In this document: in pieces, positions 9,011 to 18,329 of the stretch
How positions within the stretch are numbered: the first letter of the stretch is position 1
Layout: each line of letters begins with the position of its first letter
From: Mangrovibacterium lignilyticum
Lineage (GTDB): Bacteria > Bacteroidota > Bacteroidia > Bacteroidales > Prolixibacteraceae
DNA: 64,000 bases
Assembly (NCBI RefSeq): GCF_010882175.1
Contig: NZ_WKLH01000002.1
Span: forward strand, 62,001 to 126,000
Direction of reading: 5' to 3'
The notes under the pieces: model-generated
Databases searched by the model: none
The model's input: the letters and a program-made list of their open reading frames with translations, nothing else
What the model was told of the DNA's origin: nothing
Translations under genes and position numbers: made by a program

Positions 9011-10210
9011 ATGAAGATAGTAGTTCAGTTTGTAGTCGTAATAGTAGTAGGGCTAATTAGTTCCTGCACAACTTCCGTCAAAAAAACAGAGGCGTTTGAT
9101 TCAGGAAAAAAGTTGGCTTATTGTGTGGAGAAGACTAAGGCATCGATGAGCATGCTCTCGTTTGCCGACAGTCTTCCTCGCAATATCCTGCAAGGACAAA
9201 CAGCCTGGAACAAAGTAGGTATTCACGATTGGTGTAGTGGTTTCTGGCCGGGCATATTGTGGTATGCCTATGAAGCCTCAGGCGATAGCGCAATTTTGGA
9301 AAATGCGCGCAATTTTACAGAACCCTTAAAGGGTGTTCTGGATGTCCCGGTTGACAACCACGATCTGGGATTCATGTTGTATTGCAGCTTTGGCAATGGT
9401 TATCGATTGACAAACGATTCTGCATACCACGACTTTCTGTTAGTTGCAGCAGACTCATTAGCGACCTTGTACAATCCTAAAGTCGGAACAATTTTATCGT
9501 GGCCGGCTATGCGCGAAAAGATGGGATGGCCGCACAATACGATCATCGATAACATGATTAACCTCGAGCTACTGTTCTGGGCTGCGAAAAACGGAGGAAG
9601 TCACGATTTATATGATATGGCGGTAAAACATGCCAAAACCTGCATGACTACGCTGGTTCGTCCGGATTATTCAATCTACCATGTTGCAGTTTTTGATACT
9701 ATTGACGGACACTTCATAAAAGGTGTTACTCATCAGGGCTATAGCGACAGTTCTATGTGGGCTCGTGGCCAGGGGTGGGGAATTTATGGCTACACCATGT
9801 GTTATCGGGAAACAGGCAAAGAAGAGTTTTTGACGATGGCCGAAAAACTATCCGATAAGTTTTTGGAACGTTTGCCGGAAGACGGTATTCCGTACTGGGA
9901 TTTTGATGATCCGGTTATTCTTAATTCACCCAAAGACGCTTCCTCTGCAGCAGTTGCTGCGTCAGGTATGTTGGAGCTTTCAACTTATATGAAAGATGAA
10001 ACGCTAAAAGCTAAATACAAAGACGCAGCCGTAGCGTTACTTGAATGTTTGTCAACTAACGATTACCTAAGTAATGATAAGAACGAGGCTTTTTTATTGC
10101 ACTCAACCGGTCATTATCCGGATGGTAACGAAATAGATGCCTCAATTATCTATGCCGATTATTATTATCTGGAGGCATTGCTGCGTTTGAAAAAATATTA
10201 TCAAGAATAA
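9011..10210 (+). CDS. GH88 unsaturated glucuronyl hydrolase lipoprotein
   Basis: 399 residues from the ATG at 9011, chosen because it opens directly on a signal peptide with lipobox ISSC; an in-frame ATG at 8966 would add 15 polar residues in front of it. GH88 hallmarks: WCSGFWPGILWYAYE, HDLGF with Asp118, IIDNMINL with Asp180, RGQGWGIYGY, and DASSAAVAASG near the end. The two Asp residues sit in the motifs that hold the catalytic Asp88 and Asp149 of Bacillus unsaturated glucuronyl hydrolase, at almost the same spacing. The enzyme hydrates the 4,5-unsaturated uronic acid left by polysaccharide lyases so that it falls off the oligosaccharide. With two lyase-type genes around it, this is the strongest clue that PUL A takes apart an acidic glycan. 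Confidence 0.88.
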   Translation: MKIVVQFVVVIVVGLISSCTTSVKKTEAFDSGKKLAYCVEKTKASMSMLSFADSLPRNILQGQTAWNKVGIHDWCSGFWPGILWYAYEASGDSAILENARNFTEPLKGVLDVPVDNHDLGFMLYCSFGNGYRLTNDSAYHDFLLVAADSLATLYNPKVGTILSWPAMREKMGWPHNTIIDNMINLELLFWAAKNGGSHDLYDMAVKHAKTCMTTLVRPDYSIYHVAVFDTIDGHFIKGVTHQGYSDSSMWARGQGWGIYGYTMCYRETGKEEFLTMAEKLSDKFLERLPEDGIPYWDFDDPVILNSPKDASSAAVAASGMLELSTYMKDETLKAKYKDAAVALLECLSTNDYLSNDKNEAFLLHSTGHYPDGNEIDASIIYADYYYLEALLRLKKYYQE

Positions 10211-10428
10211 AGTAACCAAATACCAGCTAAACAGCAAGGAACGATCAGCTTCAGGTGTTATCGAAGGGTTAAGGTAGATGGGTTTTTAATTTCTGTTGTC
10301 CAAAGTAGTTTCAGGCAATACGCAATATAAACTTGATTAAACAAATAGTATTCGTTTTAATCAGAAGCCAATCGCAATTTTCCAGTGATAACTCTGACGC
10401 TTGTTCCAATAATGTGAGGGTTTGTTTT

Positions 10429-12108
10429 ATGTATAAGAAATTTCAAATAGGTCTTTGGTTGGTCGGTTTTCTGTTTTTGATTGCAGCTTTTAACGATAAG
10501 GTACCTACAAATCAAGAGACAGTAAATGTTAGTCTGAAACCGGGCTACGTTTCGTCAGTTTACGTTTCTGATAATGGAGACGGGACATATACGAATCCAA
10601 TCTTACAGGCCGACTATTCCGATCCGGATGTAATTCGGGTTGGTGACGATTATTATATGACGGCGTCAAGTTTCAATAGTTCCCCCGGCTTGCCGATTTT
10701 GCATTCCAAAGATTTGGTGAACTGGCAAATTGTGAATTATGCCTTACCTGTGCTACCGGAAGAGGTTTATAATACGCCTCAATACAGCAAGGGTGTTTGG
10801 GCGCCTTGCATTCGGTATCACGGCGGTGAGTTCTACATTTTTTGGGGAGATCCTGATTTTGGAATTTACCGGGTGAAAACCAAAGATCCTTTAGGCGAGT
10901 GGGATAAACCTGTTTTGCTGAAAGCCAGTAGAGGAATGATCGATCCCAGTCCACTTTGGGATGATGATGGTAACGCTTACTTGATTACAGCTTGGGCTGG
11001 CTCGCGTGGCGGGGTGAACAGTATTCTGACCGTTTGGCGCATGTCGCCCGATGCTACAAGCTTGTTGGATAGAGGGCATAATGTTTATTCCGGACACGAT
11101 CATAACCATACAATTGAAGGCCCCAAATTATACAAGAAAGAAGATTATTACTATATTCTGGCTCCTGCTGGTGGAGTGGAACAGGGCTGGCAGTTGGCAC
11201 TTCGGGCGAAAAACGTTTTCGGCCCTTATGAAGAGAAAATTGTAATGGCTCAAGGAAACACCAACATTAACGGCCCCCACCAGGGAGCCTACATTGAAAC
11301 GCAGACTGGAGAATCTTGGTTCATACATTTTCAGGCCAGGGACGTTTACGGACGTATTCTTCATTTGAACCCAGTGACTTGGGGCGATAATTGGCCGGTT
11401 ATCGGTGAGGATAAAGATGGAGATGGCTGCGGGCAGCCGGTACTTACATATAAAAAGCCGGATGTTGGCCGCCAGTGGCCGATTATGAGTCCGGATGAAT
11501 CGGATGAGTTTAATGATAAAACTATAGGATTGCAGTGGAGCTGGAATGCAAATGAGCAAGTGACTTGGAGCGTATCGATTCCCGCTAAAGGGATGTTGCG
11601 ATTACTGGCAGTTCCCAGACCTACTGGTGACGCTTCGTTGTGGAACGTTCCCAATATTCTCACGCAACGTTTACCCGCCGAAAATTTTACGGCTACAACC
11701 AAGGTCAGATTAAACATTGAATGGGATGTTTGGCAAGGCAAACAAGCCGGGCTAATCATGTTGGGGAATGATTATTCATACCTCGCAATTCGTAAAGATG
11801 CGGAAGGGTTTTATTTAGAACAACTTCAAAATCAGGGCGCGAATCAGGGCGGTTTGGAAAAATGTCATGGGAAAGAACGTCTTAGTTCGAATGAAGTTTA
11901 CCTGAGGGTAAAAGTAGAAGGACCCGACGCACTTTGCCAGTTTAGCTACAGCGAAGACGGTCAGAATTTCAAGGAAATCGGAAATGATTTTCACGCTTCA
12001 CGGGTTTTGTGGAGTAGTGCAAAGCTTGGAATTTTCTGTTCGTCGGAACCTGGATATCGCATTGGCGGCTGGGCCGACTTTGATTGGTTTAGAATTGAAA
12101 AACTGTGA
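10429..12108 (+). CDS. GH43 glycosidase with C-terminal concanavalin-like domain
   Basis: 559 residues from ATG 10429. The frame stays open to a TTG at 10333, but ATG 10429 begins the signal peptide (MYKKFQIGLWLVGFLFLIAAF). The five-blade propeller occupies about 50-340: NPILQADYSDPDVIRVGDDYYMTASSF cut in two by the base Asp65 (DPD), a second Asp in GMIDPSPLWDDDG, and the acid Glu in TIEGPKLYK. A beta-sandwich follows (SDEFNDKTIGLQWSWN onward), as in GH43 beta-xylosidase/alpha-arabinofuranosidase-type enzymes of Bacteroidota. It most likely removes a xylose, arabinose or related side sugar from the PUL A polysaccharide. The subfamily was not resolved. It starts 218 bp after GH88, and no promoter or structure is evident in that gap. 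Confidence 0.88.
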   Translation: MYKKFQIGLWLVGFLFLIAAFNDKVPTNQETVNVSLKPGYVSSVYVSDNGDGTYTNPILQADYSDPDVIRVGDDYYMTASSFNSSPGLPILHSKDLVNWQIVNYALPVLPEEVYNTPQYSKGVWAPCIRYHGGEFYIFWGDPDFGIYRVKTKDPLGEWDKPVLLKASRGMIDPSPLWDDDGNAYLITAWAGSRGGVNSILTVWRMSPDATSLLDRGHNVYSGHDHNHTIEGPKLYKKEDYYYILAPAGGVEQGWQLALRAKNVFGPYEEKIVMAQGNTNINGPHQGAYIETQTGESWFIHFQARDVYGRILHLNPVTWGDNWPVIGEDKDGDGCGQPVLTYKKPDVGRQWPIMSPDESDEFNDKTIGLQWSWNANEQVTWSVSIPAKGMLRLLAVPRPTGDASLWNVPNILTQRLPAENFTATTKVRLNIEWDVWQGKQAGLIMLGNDYSYLAIRKDAEGFYLEQLQNQGANQGGLEKCHGKERLSSNEVYLRVKVEGPDALCQFSYSEDGQNFKEIGNDFHASRVLWSSAKLGIFCSSEPGYRIGGWADFDWFRIEKL

Positions 12109-12213
12109 TTTCTGTAGATATAAAATGGTTAGTCTTATTTGAAAATAAACGAGAAAAAGATGTAGCCCATCTGACAGGCTAGCTGGTTGAATTCTAAAAT
12201 AAAAGATTTTACA

Positions 12214-14514
12214 ATGAAAAGAAGAATAGTTGTAGTGTTGGTCTTTTGTGTATTAAATGTTTCTGCGTTTGCCCAGAAACGTGCTTTTTTGTTGCATACC
12301 GATGAGAACATCAATCGCCTGAAGGGGCTGATTGAAAAAAATGACGAAATACGCGAAGCTTGGAATAAGCAGAAAGAAGCAACGGATCAGATGTTGGAAC
12401 GCGATCGTTTTGGTGCAGCTGATTGCCAAACGTTGGGTTTAGTTTACCGGATGACAGGGGAGGATAAGTATGCAGAAGCCATCAAAAATATTCTCTTGGA
12501 TCAGGTGAAACGGGACAGTTGGGAAGGACGAGAATTGTTAAGCCGTACACCAAGTTGGCAGGGTGGTTTGGGGGGTGCGCACAATTCTTTTTTCCTGTCA
12601 ATTGGCTTCGACTGTGCGTACAATTACCTGAGTGCTTCAGAGCGAATGGAAATTGCTGAGGGCTTGGCTCGTTTGGGGGTTCAGCCACAATTGCACGACT
12701 GGTTAAATGCAGAAACAAACATTCACACCTTCGATACCATGGGGCATAACTGGTGGAGTGCCTGCGTATATATTGCCGGTTTTACTTCGTTGGCCATCCG
12801 TAACGAAGTCCCGAAGGCACAGAATTGGGTAAAAGAAATTGAGGCTACTGCTCCCGAATGGTTTAAATATTCAGGTGATTTGCTTCAAAATAAGATTCCA
12901 ACCTTCGATCGGAATGGCGGATACTGGGAGAGTATCAACTATGCGAATTTTGGTGTCTCCCAATATCTGATCTTCCGTCTGGCATTGGAGAATGTGATGC
13001 CCAAATTTCAGCAGAGCGACATTCCGATTCTGGATAACGTGATCGATTTCTTTATAGCGACAACCTATTTCGCGAAAGACGAAGCGCCGATGTGTGTTAA
13101 TTTCGGCGATGGAAACATCCATAAAAATGGGAATGCCTGTGCTGTTTTGTTGTGGAACCTGGGATATCACAAAGACCGCTATGCCTGGTACATTTATAAG
13201 GTTGCGCATGGCAATGATAAAGAAGGATTGCAGTTGGGAACCCCTAATGGATTGATCCTGTTCCCTGAGCTTCCCATACTTAATGATGACTATAAACCCG
13301 ATCTGGGCGACTCATTTATCTATCCGGATATGGGATGGGCAACCATACGTAACTCGTTGGACGACAATGCGACTATGCTCGCGGTAAAATCAGGTTTAAC
13401 CTGGAATCACTCGCATGCCGATGCCGGTTCATACATCTTATTTCACAAGGGTAAAAATTTGATTATCGATTCCGGAAACTCGTCATATAGTAACCCGCTC
13501 TACACAGAGTATTACTGCCAGAGCGAAGCCCACAATGTGGTTCTTTTTAATGGAGAAGGACAAAGTCGCAAAGATCCATACTTTGGTTCGGTGAACCATG
13601 CGACAATTCATAATTTGGTAGATGGTGATAAATTCAAATATTTGTTAGCCAACGCTACTGGACCGTATTTCCATCTTCTGGATCGCAATTATCGAAGCTT
13701 TTTGTGGATAGGTAATGTAATCCTGGTGATTGATGATTTGTTGGCCCGGGAACCCGGAAAATTTGAATGGCTGCTGCATTATAATGGTGAATCGAAACGG
13801 AGAGGATTGGATTTATCCGTGAAGCAAGATAATGCCGAAGTACTAGTTCGTCCGCTGTATCCGGAAACCTTTCCGGAAGGAGGACTTCCTCACGATTTCC
13901 CCGAAAAAATGACATTGGAAGAGCGGTTGGGATATGAAGACCATCATCCGGAAAATAGAGTCCCGTATTGGTCAATCAGTCATTTTGAAAAGACTGACCG
14001 AACTAAATTCATCACTGCCATACTACTTAAGGACAACGAGAACACTGACAATCTACCAGTAATTGAACGCTTCCAAGGAAACGATTACCTGGGTGTTCGG
14101 ATCACTCAAAAAGGTGAAACAACAGAGGTGTATTTCAACTTGCTGGCTGACGGTCGAATCAAGCATCGCAATAGTATGATTAACATGAATGGTTGGGAAA
14201 CGGATGCTTACCTGACGGCGTTGACTTTTAACGTTGGGGCTGATCTTAATAATGCAGATAATATCCGAGACTTATTTATAACTCATGGAAGCTACCTGCG
14301 TCGCGACGGACAAGTTTTGATTCACGCTTTGTCGAAATATACTGCTGAAATTGAAAACTTCGGGCAGTCTCCTAAAATGATTTTTCAAGGGCAAAAAGGT
14401 GTTTATCTGGGTATCTACAATAAGAGCTCTGTAAAGTCGATCTCGGTGAATGGAGGGAAAGTCGATGGTGATTACAATACAAAACTGAAATTAACCCAAA
14501 TAAGAATCGACTAG
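12214..14514 (+). CDS. Heparinase II/III-type polysaccharide lyase
   Basis: 766 residues from ATG 12214; a TTG at 12187 is in frame but the ATG opens the signal peptide (MKRRIVVVLVFCVLNVSAFAQ). The N-terminal half is an alpha/alpha toroid with GHNWW and GGYWESINYANFG, which supplies the Asn and Tyr typical of these lyases. The C-terminal half is the beta-sheet Hepar_II_III domain, recognised by WNHSHADAGSYILF (His401), ILVIDDLL and YNGE. The family (PL12, PL15, PL17, PL21 and relatives) cuts uronic-acid-containing chains by beta-elimination. Assignment to one PL family is not safe by eye. The stop codon abuts the start of GH97, so the two genes are translationally linked. Confidence 0.88.
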   Translation: MKRRIVVVLVFCVLNVSAFAQKRAFLLHTDENINRLKGLIEKNDEIREAWNKQKEATDQMLERDRFGAADCQTLGLVYRMTGEDKYAEAIKNILLDQVKRDSWEGRELLSRTPSWQGGLGGAHNSFFLSIGFDCAYNYLSASERMEIAEGLARLGVQPQLHDWLNAETNIHTFDTMGHNWWSACVYIAGFTSLAIRNEVPKAQNWVKEIEATAPEWFKYSGDLLQNKIPTFDRNGGYWESINYANFGVSQYLIFRLALENVMPKFQQSDIPILDNVIDFFIATTYFAKDEAPMCVNFGDGNIHKNGNACAVLLWNLGYHKDRYAWYIYKVAHGNDKEGLQLGTPNGLILFPELPILNDDYKPDLGDSFIYPDMGWATIRNSLDDNATMLAVKSGLTWNHSHADAGSYILFHKGKNLIIDSGNSSYSNPLYTEYYCQSEAHNVVLFNGEGQSRKDPYFGSVNHATIHNLVDGDKFKYLLANATGPYFHLLDRNYRSFLWIGNVILVIDDLLAREPGKFEWLLHYNGESKRRGLDLSVKQDNAEVLVRPLYPETFPEGGLPHDFPEKMTLEERLGYEDHHPENRVPYWSISHFEKTDRTKFITAILLKDNENTDNLPVIERFQGNDYLGVRITQKGETTEVYFNLLADGRIKHRNSMINMNGWETDAYLTALTFNVGADLNNADNIRDLFITHGSYLRRDGQVLIHALSKYTAEIENFGQSPKMIFQGQKGVYLGIYNKSSVKSISVNGGKVDGDYNTKLKLTQIRID

Positions 14515-16467
14515 ATGAGAAAATTAATAATAGCATTGATATTGGCTTTTGCCGGGGGAGTGCATACAAATACCCAAGCCCAATCACAAAAAATGGTTGC
14601 TACAAACGAGATAGAATCGCCAAACGGAAAGCTTAAGTTCCAGTTCTGCCAAAAAGAAATTGGCGATGATAAAACGCAAATGTATTTTTCCGTGAGCTAC
14701 GACGGAAAGCCGGTTGTGTTGGAGTCGGAGTTGGGGATTATTGTTGAAAACCAGATGTTTGAGTCTGCTTTGGGAGTTGAAAATGATCATAGCAAGTTTT
14801 GGTGTGAGAACCTGGAGTTGAAATCTGTTTCTCGTGGTAGTTGCGATCAAACTTGGAATCCTGTTTATGGAGAGCGCTCGGTTGTTCGTGATCATTATAA
14901 TGAAATGACATTGCATTTTAGTAAGTACGACGAAGCTGGAGAAATCCAGGAAGGTCATTCCGGTACCAGTTACGATAAACGTCGGAGCTACCAGATGGAT
15001 ATTGTTGCACGTGCTTATAATGAAGGCATTGCTTTCCGCTATCATTTCCCGGAAACCTCGAATGGTTTGTTTTTGCACATCGCAGGCGAACAAACCAGTT
15101 TCACTTTCCCAGAAGGAACGATGGCCTACTACGAAGGCTGGGCACAAGGCCCTTTCAGCTATTTGCCTTTAAAAGATTGGCCGGACGAATGTGAACGTCC
15201 ACTGACGTTGGATCTGAAAAGTGGTTTGAGCGTAGCTTTGCTTGAAGCTCAAATGATTGATTACAGCCGTGGAAAATTCAAACTCGATGCAGAGCAACCA
15301 AATACCATTGATTTGACGATGTACAGCAAAGTTGATGTAATCAGTCCGTATTCGACTCCCTGGAGAGTAATTATGGTCGCTGAAACACCAGGGCAGTTAC
15401 TCGGAAATAATGATTTCGTACTGAATCTGAATACGCCGAACCAATTGACAAATACGTCTTGGATTAAGCCTGGAAAAGTGATTCGCTCGAATCTGACAAC
15501 AAATGAAGCAAAAGAATGCGTTGATTTTGCGGCAGAGCGGAATCTAGAGTATGTCCATTTGGATGCCGGATGGTATGGCCCGGAAATGAAAGTGGCTAGC
15601 GACGCAACGACCGTTTCACCAACGCGCGATCTGGATATGCGGGTATTGGTGAATTATGCAGCGAGCAAAGGAATTGGCATTTTTGTTTATATCAATCAGC
15701 GAGCATTAACTGACAAATTGGATGAAGTTTTTGGACAGTGTCGAAAATGGGGAATCAAAGGCGTTAAATTCGGTTTTGTGCAAATTGGTTCTAACCATTG
15801 GACTGTTTGGTTACACAATGCCATTAAAAAGGCAGCCGAATACCATCTTTTAGTTGATATTCACGATGAATATCGTCCAACTGGTTTCAGTCGCACTTAT
15901 CCGAACCTGATGACTCAGGAAGGTATCCGTGGAAATGAAGAAATGCCGGATGCGACCCATAATACAACATTACCGTTTACCCGGTATCTGGCAGGTGCTG
16001 GTGATTACACGATTTGTTACTACAATAATCGCATTAAAACCACTCACGCACATCAACTTGCACTTTCAGTCGTGTATTATAGTCCAATTCAGTTTTTGTA
16101 CTGGTACGATAAACCTTCTTCTTACCATGGTGAAAAGGAAATTGAGTTTTTCGATGCTGTGAAAACGGTATGGGATGATACCAAAGTGTTGAATGGTGAG
16201 GTAGGTAAATATATCAGTGTTGCTCGTCGCTCAGGTGATGAATGGTTTGTAGGGGCAATTACGAACAATGATGCCCGTACCGTTGAAATAGCTTGTTCTT
16301 TTCTTGAGGCGGGAAAAAAGTATCTGGCAACGATTTATTACGACGATCAGAAATTGAATAATCGCACTAATGTGAGCATTAAAACACAAAAAGTAGACGC
16401 TTCTAGGAAATTGATTTTCGATTTGGAAGCCAGTGGTGGTGTAGCCATTCGAATTATTGAAGAATAA
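14515..16467 (+). CDS. GH97 glycosidase (inverting-type active-site pattern)
   Basis: 650 residues, starting immediately after the stop of the lyase gene, with a signal peptide ending around TQAQS. GH97 layout: N-terminal beta-sandwich (ESPNGKLKFQF), a TIM barrel (LEYVHLDAGWYG, GIKGVKFGFV, RPTGFSRTYPNL, EGIRGNEE), and a C-terminal beta domain. Known GH97 enzymes split into inverting alpha-glucosidases like SusB, with Gly at the position where retaining alpha-galactosidases carry the nucleophile Asp. Here that place is Gly420 (VKFGF), and Glu452 in HDEYRPTG corresponds to a SusB base Glu. So it reads as an inverting-type member, though the motif VKFGFVQ is not the standard SusB one. It is the last gene of PUL A and probably removes an alpha-linked sugar in the periplasm. 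Confidence 0.88.
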   Translation: MRKLIIALILAFAGGVHTNTQAQSQKMVATNEIESPNGKLKFQFCQKEIGDDKTQMYFSVSYDGKPVVLESELGIIVENQMFESALGVENDHSKFWCENLELKSVSRGSCDQTWNPVYGERSVVRDHYNEMTLHFSKYDEAGEIQEGHSGTSYDKRRSYQMDIVARAYNEGIAFRYHFPETSNGLFLHIAGEQTSFTFPEGTMAYYEGWAQGPFSYLPLKDWPDECERPLTLDLKSGLSVALLEAQMIDYSRGKFKLDAEQPNTIDLTMYSKVDVISPYSTPWRVIMVAETPGQLLGNNDFVLNLNTPNQLTNTSWIKPGKVIRSNLTTNEAKECVDFAAERNLEYVHLDAGWYGPEMKVASDATTVSPTRDLDMRVLVNYAASKGIGIFVYINQRALTDKLDEVFGQCRKWGIKGVKFGFVQIGSNHWTVWLHNAIKKAAEYHLLVDIHDEYRPTGFSRTYPNLMTQEGIRGNEEMPDATHNTTLPFTRYLAGAGDYTICYYNNRIKTTHAHQLALSVVYYSPIQFLYWYDKPSSYHGEKEIEFFDAVKTVWDDTKVLNGEVGKYISVARRSGDEWFVGAITNNDARTVEIACSFLEAGKKYLATIYYDDQKLNNRTNVSIKTQKVDASRKLIFDLEASGGVAIRIIEE

Positions 16468-16603
16468 TTTTGAATATGCACTGGAAAAAGGCAAATGTTG
16501 TTGCTTATTTGATCTTTCAGGCAGAGAGAAAGTGGCTGATGGTCATAGGTGTCGTATTTGGAGAATGAAGGAATAAATAGTCAAATTGGCTAAATCTGAT
16601 GAA

Positions 16604-17128
16604 ATGGAGAATGTATTTGAAACAAGGTGTAACTGGGATGAGGAGAAATTCAGCTTTTTATTCGAGCAGTATTTCGAGAGTTTGTGTTTTTTCGCTGATC
16701 GGTATACGGAGGACATGGATTTATCAAAGTCGGTTGTGCAGAGTGTTTTTGTTAATATTTGGACGAAACGGAATCAAATGGCTGAAATATATTCGGTCAA
16801 ATCTTTTCTGTTTATTGCTGTCCGAAATAAGACTTTAGATTTTCTGCGTAAAGACAAGAGGAGCAAGAATGTGAAAATCTCTAGTGATATCGAAAATAGC
16901 TTGGTAGCTCCATTTTGAAAATTAATTGAAGAAGCTGAAATCAATACTCTAATCAACCAGTCAATTAATGAATTACCAAAACGATGCCGAGCAGTTGTCG
17001 TTCTATGTTGGTTCGAAGGATTAAAGTACAGTCAATGTGCAGAAAAATTGGAAATAAGTGTTAAAACAGTGGAGAATCAAATGTCAATTGCTATAAATTA
17101 CTTTTCAAATGAAAATCATCGATTTTAA
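16604..17128 (+). pseudogene. ECF sigma-70 factor interrupted by an in-frame TGA
   Basis: The frame encodes region 2 of an ECF sigma factor (FLFEQYFESLCFFADRYTED, VQSVFVNIWTKRNQM, SFLFIAVRNKTLDFLRKD), hits a TGA at 16916-16918, and then continues in the same frame with a complete region 4 (INELPKRCRAVVVLCWFEG, EKLEISVKTVENQM) to TAA at 17126. Without the stop the product would be about 174 residues, normal for the family. A TTG at 16586 could also start it. One base change explains the break, so inactivation looks recent. Its 3' end overlaps the ATG of the PepSY relic by 20 bp. No fecR gene follows. A split product with separate sigma2 and sigma4 pieces cannot be excluded but is unlikely. Confidence 0.8.
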
Positions 17129-17865
17129 AGACATGAGGCTTAGCCATATTATGCGTAACCTTCACCGGGATATTGGCTATTTGGTTTTAGGTATAACTCT
17201 GATTTATTGTATCAGTGGCACTATATTGTTGTTCCGGGATAAAGGGGTTTTTGTCTATAAATGTCCGATTGGAACGTCCTTTGGCCCAGGTAGAAAGCGG
17301 GCTTGGAGCTCATGAGTTAGAACCTTTGCTCTTACAAAACGGGATGAGCCGTAAGTTCGTTCTTGAAAGCGAGAATGACAGCCTGGTTGTTTTTAATAAG
17401 AATGAGTTAATCTATAACCTCAAAACAGGTGTTGTAAGCTGTCGCTATTTTACTAAGCCGCAGGATAGCATAAAAGTAGAACTGAAGGATGGTTTGACCG
17501 AAGAACAACTGGTTCAGACACTTTCGAATGCAAAGGTAATTCAAGGTTATTTCCCAGTTTCAAAATCACCACAAACAATTGTTTTTAACGGTGACAGTGT
17601 TGTCTACAAAAAGTCAAGTGGAAATATCGTACGTCCGTACCTACAGCCAAAATTACCATGGTTTGTTCAGTAAATTACACGCCTACACCAATTGGCCAGT
17701 AAGGAGGCCTTTCACTGGGTTGCTTTGATATACGCTATTTTACTCGCCTTTTTGGCAATATAAAGTTTTTGGATGTTCCGTTTTGGGTCGAGCAATTTCA
17801 AGCGGGGATTAATATTGGCTGCTGTTGGAGTTATCTTGACCTTTGTTTTTATCTATTTGATTTAG
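17109..17865 (+). pseudogene. PepSY-type membrane protein, frameshifted
   Basis: Fragments in different frames add up to one small PepSY-associated membrane protein. The first piece (from ATG 17109) has a TM helix: NLHRDIGYLVLGITLIYCISGTILLF. Near 17245 the sense passes to another frame (LERPLAQVESGLGAHELEPLL through FNGDSVVYKKSSG). Near 17655-17695 further shifts are needed to join GLFSKLHA to ASKEAFHWVALIYAILLAFLA. A TAA then cuts the second TM region before SFWMFRFGSSNFKRGL and a final hydrophobic helix. So there are at least two frameshifts and one stop. In Bacteroidota, proteins of this kind pair with CysJ-like flavoproteins in reductase modules; the intact flavoprotein gene lies 460 bp away on the other strand. 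Confidence 0.75.
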
Positions 17866-18329
17866 ATTAAATTAAGGGGCCGTTAGATAGGCGATCCTTC
17901 ACTTCGAGGGAAGAGAATGATATGTTGGATGGCAAGGGACGAGGCTTAAAGTAATTTTACAAGAATGACTGAACTCGTTAGGTTTTCGACATCGGTTACT
18001 GTTAGTAAACAGCGATTAATTTTTCATAGAAGCTGGAACTTCATTCTCGCACGATTTTAAGTTTGGCGTTTGGTAATTCAGTTTACCAAACGCTTTTTTT
18101 TGTTGTGCCTTAATATGAACGGCTGTACGAAAGAAGCAAGTTACAGCATTTAGATGTGCCTTTGTTACTGAAGGCTTTTTAAAACAGTTAGCATGTTACA
18201 CTTCCAGTTCATGCTTTGATTTTTTGGGACGAGTTTGCATATAACTTAGCTCAGTGAACAGAAGAACAATGGGCGCAGAGTTGAAATTTATTACCCTATT
18301 TCGGCTGATTTTCGCTAGAGACTCACAAC
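17866..18329. other. 464-bp non-coding interval
   Basis: It separates the PepSY relic and the convergent flavoprotein gene. Apart from the hairpin terminator at 18066-18101 no gene, repeat or recognisable gene fragment was seen. It is likely decayed sequence continuing the degeneration of the neighbouring genes. Confidence 0.6.
18066..18101 (+). terminator. Rho-independent-type terminator
   Basis: An 11-bp perfect stem (GCGTTTGGTAA / TTACCAAACGC) with a 6-base loop is followed by eight T residues on the + strand. It would end transcripts coming through the sigma/PepSY relics. Confidence 0.8.

Noticed and set aside
10333-10428. TTG start of the GH43 gene adding 32 residues
   Set aside because: The added residues are not part of a signal peptide; ATG 10429 opens directly on one.
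16916-16918. TGA in the sigma gene as selenocysteine or tryptophan codon
   Set aside because: No SECIS-like hairpin was seen right after it, ECF sigma factors have no such residue here, and all other genes use TGA or TAA/TAG as normal stops. A simple nonsense change is more likely.
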